Assembly: GCF_026213295.1 (NCBI RefSeq)
Contig: NC_079423.1
Coordinates: 18,579,007 to 18,643,006, forward strand
Length of the DNA stretch: 64,000 nt
DNA from: Gadus chalcogrammus
Lineage: Eukaryota; Chordata; Actinopteri; Gadiformes; Gadidae
Reading direction: 5' to 3'
A program made the position numbers and the translations under genes. The notes beneath the pieces are model-generated. The model searched no databases. It saw only the letters and a program-made list of their open reading frames with translations, and was not told the DNA's origin. Positions within the stretch are counted from its first letter, which is position 1. The number at the start of each line of letters is the position of its first letter. Of the stretch, positions 59,008 to 64,000 are shown piece after piece.

Positions 59008-60022
59008 TTATACTTCCTACCAAGAAAGTGGGAATACAGCCCATACCGTAAATGTTGCACACACGCCAATTGCATGACTAGATCCAGGTCAGTGAAGACT
59101 ATGCAGACGACAAAATCCAGACACGCCGGCCACTAGGTGGCGCTATACCAAGGAATACGCGTTTGGGGCTATAACTCCCACACCGAACCTCCCACAGTCC
59201 AAAAACTTGTACACACAGATGCACTGGAGTCTGCTGCATCTTTTGGCCTAGGCCCCGCCCATTTGCGTCCATGAATATTTTTCGCTAAATCGCGAAAACC
59301 GCAAAACTGTTTTTTCCCTACTCCTCCCACATTTCTTGACCAATCGACACCAAACTTTGCACACGACATCTTCAGACGCACACGCATAGAAATCTTAGAC
59401 AGTTTTTTGATCCGACCTTCGACGACGAAACGGTAGAGTTTTGAATATTGGTTTATTAGCTAAATTAGACGTGGAATATCAAAAATCCAAAGAAATCCAA
59501 AATTAGACATCGGATCGAGTCCAAATTTTACACACATTTTGGTGTTAACCTTAATGACGTTCGATAAAAAAATCGGAAAATGTCGCCATTAGGGGGCGCA
59601 ATAAACGAGGAAATTGTATATCTTCTAATTGGCCCAAGGAATGTTCTTCAAACTATCAGAAAACCATCAAGGGGCAAACCCGAGTCTATATAAAAAATAT
59701 GGCCAAGAATTATTAATGTGGGCGGGAGTTATTTGGCAAAGGAAAATTGTCTTTGGAAAATTTCGCCAACAGGGCGGCTCCAAAAAACGACGACATTGTC
59801 TATCTCCTATTTGGCCAATGGAATGTTCTGAAAACGCGTTTTAGGCTATAACTCCCACACCGAAGCTCCCACAGTCAAAACCTTTATATCCACATGTTGT
59901 TCACGGTAGCGTTTTGAATACTTGCTACGCGTTGTGCCGGCGAAATGCACATTTCTTGTCGCGTTGTGCCGGCGAAATGCACACTTCTTGGACCCCTGCA
60001 TAACTGCTTGCAGTTCTAGTTA
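59008..60022 (+). repeat. Array B unit 4, ~1,015 bp, no 5' module
   Basis: Starts directly at TTATACTTCCTACCAAG after the previous 3' module. It carries the same extra segment as unit 3 (about 59625-59900). Confidence 0.85.
59130..59143 (+). promoter_or_regulatory. CTCF-core-like motif
   Basis: Exact CCACTAGGTGGCGC in unit 4. Confidence 0.55.
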
Positions 60023-60072
60023 GGGGTCCAAGCCAACAGGTTGGATCCCTATTGTTTTTGTAAGGATTATTA
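60023..60072 (+). repeat. Orphan 5' module of family B
   Basis: One 50-bp 5' end directly preceding another at 60073. Confidence 0.9.
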
Positions 60073-60942
60073 GGGGTCCAAGCCAACAGGTTGGATCCCT
60101 ATTGTTTTTGTAAGGATTTTTCTTATTATTATTCCCCCCTAGAAGTGGGCCCACAGCCCAAACCGTAAATGGTGCCGACATGCCAATTGCATGACTTGAT
60201 CCAGGTCCCTGAGTTCTAGGCAGACGACAAAATCCAGACACGCCGGCCACTAGGTGGCGCTATACCAAGGAATACGCGTTTAGGGCTATAACTCCCACAC
60301 CGAACCTCCCAGAGTCCAAAAACTTGTACACACATATTCACTGGAGTCTGCTGCATCTTTTGGCATAGGCCACGCACATTTGCGTCTATGAATATTTTTC
60401 GCAAAATCGCGAAAACCGCAAAACAGTTTTTTCCCTACTCCTCCCACATTTTTTGACCAATCAACACCAAACTTTGCACACGACATCTTCAGACGCACAC
60501 GCAAAGAAATTATCGGACAGTTTTTTGATCCGACCTTCGACGACGAAACGGTAGCGTTTTGAATATTGGTTTATGAGCTAAATTAGACGTGGAATAACAA
60601 AAATCCCAAAAAATCCAAAATTAGACATCGGATCGAGTTCAAATTTTACACACATGTTGGTGCTAACCTTAATGTCGTTTGAAAAAAAATTCGGAAAATT
60701 TCGCCATTAGGGGGCGCAATAAACGAGGAAATTGTATATCTTCTACAAAATTTCGCGGCGAAAACGCTACACTGACTTCTCGCTACTCCTACCACAGTCA
60801 AATCCTTTGTATCCACAGGTTCAGGGTAGCGTTTTGAACACATGCTTCGCGTTGTGCCGGCGAAACGCACATTTCTTGTCGCGTTGTGCCGGCGAAATGC
60901 ACACTTCTTGGACCCCTGCATAACTGCTTGCAGTTCTAGTTA
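60073..60942 (+). repeat. Array B unit 5, 870 bp
   Basis: Complete unit; exact CCACTAGGTGGCGC at 60247. Confidence 0.88.
60247..60260 (+). promoter_or_regulatory. CTCF-core-like motif
   Basis: Exact CCACTAGGTGGCGC in unit 5. Confidence 0.55.
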
Positions 60943-61813
60943 TTAGGGGTCCAAGCCAACAGGTTGGATCCGTATTGTTTTTGTAAGGATTATTATTATA
61001 CTTACAGGCTTGAAAGTGGGACTACAGCCCAAACCGTAAATGGTGCACACGCGCCAATTACATGACTAGATCCAGAATCGGCACCGCTACTCAGATAACA
61101 AAATCCAGACACGCCGGTCCCTAGGTGGCGCTATACCAAGGAATACGCGTTTGGGGCTATAACTCCCACACCGAACCTCCCACAGTCCAAAACGTTATAC
61201 CCACAGATGCACTGGAGTCTGTTGCATCTTTTGGCCTATGCCACGCCCATTTGCGTCCATGAATATTTTTCGCAAAATCGCGAAAACCACAAAACTGTTT
61301 TTTCGCTACTCCTCCCACATTTCTCGCCCGATCAACACCAAACTTTGCATATGGCATCTTCAGACGCACACGCAAAGAAATCATAGACAGTTTTTTGATC
61401 CGACCTTCGACGACGAAACGGTAGAGTTTTGAATATTTGTTTATTAGCTAAATTAGACGTGGAAAATTAAAAATCCAAAAAAATCCAAAATTAGACATCG
61501 GATCGAGTCCAAATTCTACACACATGTTGGTGCTAACCTTAATGACGTTCGATAAAAATTTCGGAAAATTTCGCCATTAGGGGGCGCAATAAACGAGGAA
61601 ATTGTATATCTTCTACAAAATTTCGCCGCGAAAACGCTACACTGACTTCTCGCTACTCCTACCACAGTCAAATCCTTTTGTATCCACAGGTTCAGGGTAG
61701 CGTTTTCAACACATGCTTCGCGTTGTGCCGGCGAAATTCACATTTCTTGTCGCGTTGTGCCGGCGAAATGCACACTTCTTGGACCCCTGCATAACTGCTT
61801 GCAGTTCTAGTTA
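60943..61813 (+). repeat. Array B unit 6, 871 bp
   Basis: Complete, with a 5' module at 60946 after a short TTA joint. Confidence 0.88.
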
Positions 61814-62627
61814 TACTTCCTACCAAGAAAGTGGGAATACAGCCCATACCGTAAATGTTGCACACACGCCAATTGCATGACTAGATCCAGGTCAGTGAAG
61901 ACTATGCAGACGACAAAATCCAGACACGCCGGCCACTAGGTGGCGCTATACCAAGGAATACGCGTTTGGGGCTATAACTCCCACACCGAACCTCCCACAG
62001 TCCAAAAACTTGTACACACAGATGCACTGGAGTCTGCTGCATCTTTTGGCCTAGGCCACGCCCATTTGCGTCTATGAATATTTTTCGCTAAATCGCGAAA
62101 ACCGCAAAACTGTTTTTTCCCTACTCCTCCCACATTTCTTGACCAATCGACACCAAACTTTGCACACGACATCTTCAGACGCACACGCATAGAAATCTTA
62201 GACAGTTTTTTGATCCGACCTTCGACGACGAAACGGTAGAGTTTTGAATATTGGTTTATTAGCTAAATTAGACGTGGAAAATTAAAAATCCAAAAAAATC
62301 CAAAATTAGACATCGGATCGAGTCCAAATTCTACACACATGTTGGTGCTAACCTTAATGACGTTCGATAAAAATTTCGGAAAATTCCGCCATTAGGGGGC
62401 GCAATAAACGAGGAAATTGTATATCTTCTACAAAATTTCGCCGCGAAAACGCTACACTGACTTCTCGCTACTCCTACCACAGTCAAATCCTTTGTATCCA
62501 CAGGTTCAGGGTAGCGTTTTCAACACATGCTTCGCGTTGTGCCGGCGAAATGCACATTTCTTGTCGCGTTGTGCCGGCGAAATGCACACTTCTTGGACCC
62601 CTGCATAACTGCTTGCAGTTCTAGTTA
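61814..62627 (+). repeat. Array B unit 7, 814 bp, no 5' module
   Basis: Begins at TACTTCCTACCAAG directly after a 3' module, like unit 4. Confidence 0.88.
61933..61946 (+). promoter_or_regulatory. CTCF-core-like motif
   Basis: Exact CCACTAGGTGGCGC in unit 7. The unit 6 version near 61119 is CCCTAGGTGGCGC. Confidence 0.55.
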
Positions 62628-63503
62628 GGGGTCCAAGCCAACAGGTTGGATCCCTATTGTTTTTGTAAGGATTTTTTTTATTTTTATTATTTGTACCTCC
62701 CTAAAAGTGGTACCACAGCCCAAACCGTAAATGGTGCCGACACGCCAATTGCATGACTAGATCCAGATCTCTTCGGACTACGCAGACGACCAAATCCAGA
62801 CATGCCGGCCACTAGGTGGCGCTATACCAAGGAATACGCGTTTGGGGCTATAACTCCCACACCGAACCTCCCAGAGTCCAACAACTAGTACACACAGATG
62901 CACTGGAGTCTGCTGCATCTTTTGGCCTAGGCCACGCCCATTTGCGTCTATGAATATTTTTCGCAAAATCGCGAAAACCGCAAAACTGTTTTTTCGCTAC
63001 TTCTCCCACATTTCTTTACCAATTGACACAAAACTTTGCACACGGCATCTTCAGACGCACACGCAAAGAAATCATCAACATTTTTTTGATCCGACCTTCG
63101 ACGACGAAACGGTAGCGTTTGGAATATTGGTATATTAGCTAAATTAGACGTGGAAAATCAAAAATACCAAAAAATCCAAAAGTAGACATCGGATCGAGTC
63201 TTAATTCTACACACATGTTGGTGCTAACCTTAATGTCGTTCGATAAAAAAATCGGAAAATTTCGCCATTAGGGGGCGCAATAAACGAGGAAATTGTATAT
63301 CTTCTACAAAATCTAGCCGCGAAAACGCCACACTGACTTCTCGCTACTCCTACCACAGTCAAATCCTTTGTATCCACAGGTTCAGGGTAGCGTTTTGAAC
63401 ACATGCTTCGCGTTGTGCCGGCGAAATGCACATTTCTTGTCGCGTTGTGCCGGCGAAATGCACACTTCTTGGACCTCTGCATAACTGCTTGCAGTTCTAG
63501 TTA
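62628..63503 (+). repeat. Array B unit 8, 876 bp
   Basis: Complete. The 3' motif has one change, CTTGGACCTC, which breaks a pair with the 5' motif. Confidence 0.88.
62809..62822 (+). promoter_or_regulatory. CTCF-core-like motif
   Basis: Exact CCACTAGGTGGCGC in unit 8. Confidence 0.55.
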
Positions 63504-64000
63504 GGGGTCCAAGCCAACAGGTTGGATCCCTATTGTTTTTGTAAGGATTTTTATTCTTACCCCCCTAAAAGTGGGACCACAGCCCAAACCGTAAATGGTG
63601 CCGACACGCGAATTGCATGACTAGATCCAGATCTGTTCGGACTAAGCAGACGACAAAATCCAGACGCGCCGGCCACTAGGTGGCGCTATACCAGGGAATA
63701 CGCGTTTGGGGCTATAACTCCGACACCGAACCTCCCAGAGTCCAAAAACTTGTACACACAGATGCACTGGAGTCTGCTGCATCTTTTGGTCTAGGCCACG
63801 CCCATTTGCGTCTATGAATATTTTTCGCTAAATCGCGAAAACCGCAAAACTGTTTTTTCCCTACTCCTCCCACATTTCTTGACCAATCGACACCAAACTT
63901 TGCACACGACATCTTCAGACGCACACGCAAAGGAATCGTATACAGTTTTTTGATCCGACCTTCGACGACGAAACGGTAGAGTTTTGAATATTTGTTTATT
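63504..64000 (+). repeat. Array B unit 9, cut by window end
   Basis: 5' module at 63504 and the first ~500 bp of a unit. Confidence 0.88.
63673..63686 (+). promoter_or_regulatory. CTCF-core-like motif
   Basis: Exact CCACTAGGTGGCGC in unit 9. Confidence 0.55.

Larger units (their letters stand above)
56041..64000 (+). repeat. Array B: tandem structured-end element family, ~0.82-1.1 kb units
   Basis: Each unit can start with TAGGGGTCCAAG + hairpin CCAAC-AG-GTTGG + ATCCCTATTGTTTTTGTAAGG and an ATT-rich tract. It ends CTTGGACCCC + TGCATA + hairpin ACTGC-TT-GCAGT + TCTAGTTA. The interior has AGGTGGCGCTATACCAAGG, ACGCGTTTGGGGCTATAACT, AGGGGGCGCAATAAACGAGG and twin GTGCCGGCGAAATGCACA repeats. Conserved short frames on both strands have no recognisable domain and are repeat artefacts. 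The array runs off the window. Confidence 0.88.

Noticed and set aside
56260..63930. Conserved frames on both strands in array B (AKFGVDWSRNVGGVGKK; MYIFYKISPRKRY)
   Set aside because: Opposite-strand frames are preserved equally, which points to recent DNA copying rather than protein selection.

Overview
The window looks like teleost fish nuclear DNA. It has Harbinger/PIF and hAT DNA transposons with spliced genes, an LTR element primed by tRNA-Pro, CA/GT microsatellites and vertebrate-type tRNA-Leu genes. I see no host protein-coding gene. The species cannot be named from the sequence alone. Almost everything is repetitive: two large tandem arrays flank a graveyard of nested transposons.

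Region 1 (about 1-27,970) is a tandem array of ~420-bp units. Each unit carries one minus-strand tRNA-Leu(CAG) gene or pseudogene. Six copies match the full 83-nt consensus or its GGGG variable-arm variant (1389, 1803, 4751, 5571, 9481, 17924). The others are truncated, chimeric, base-substituted or transposon-split. Higher-order repeats of 1,688 bp and 1,825 bp show repeated unequal exchange or block duplication. Insertions are a hAT element (7928-8920), a Harbinger-in-Harbinger nest (14470-17835), MITE-like elements (18932-19449; 26518-27547; 27971 onward), and a hAT transposase (19720-25806) that is itself interrupted by an LTR retroelement and a second, minus-strand hAT with a 646-codon open frame.

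Region 2 (about 27,970-31,669) holds Harbinger-like fragments, a decayed Harbinger element (28801-30816) and a hAT insertion inside it (30055-30770). GT-rich sequence and a 100-N assembly gap (31670-31769) follow.

Region 3 (31,770-56,040) is an array of ~1.25-kb units (family A), with a 5,844-bp higher-order repeat and a duplicated solo LTR. Region 4 (56,041-64,000) is an array of ~0.87-1.1-kb units (family B). The ends of A and B have the same layout: an inverted terminal motif, a 5' hairpin, a shared CCTATTGTTTTTGTA block, an ATT-rich joint and a 3' hairpin. Between the families the stems differ by paired, complementary substitutions. This is the strongest candidate for an under-described mobile-element class. 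Both arrays also repeat motifs close to the vertebrate CTCF core (CCACTAGGTGGCGC in B, CCTCTAGGGGGCGC in A).

The parts do not form a pathway. The logic is evolutionary: a tRNA array was invaded and reshuffled, next to two satellite-like arrays that appear to descend from one structured transposable-element type.
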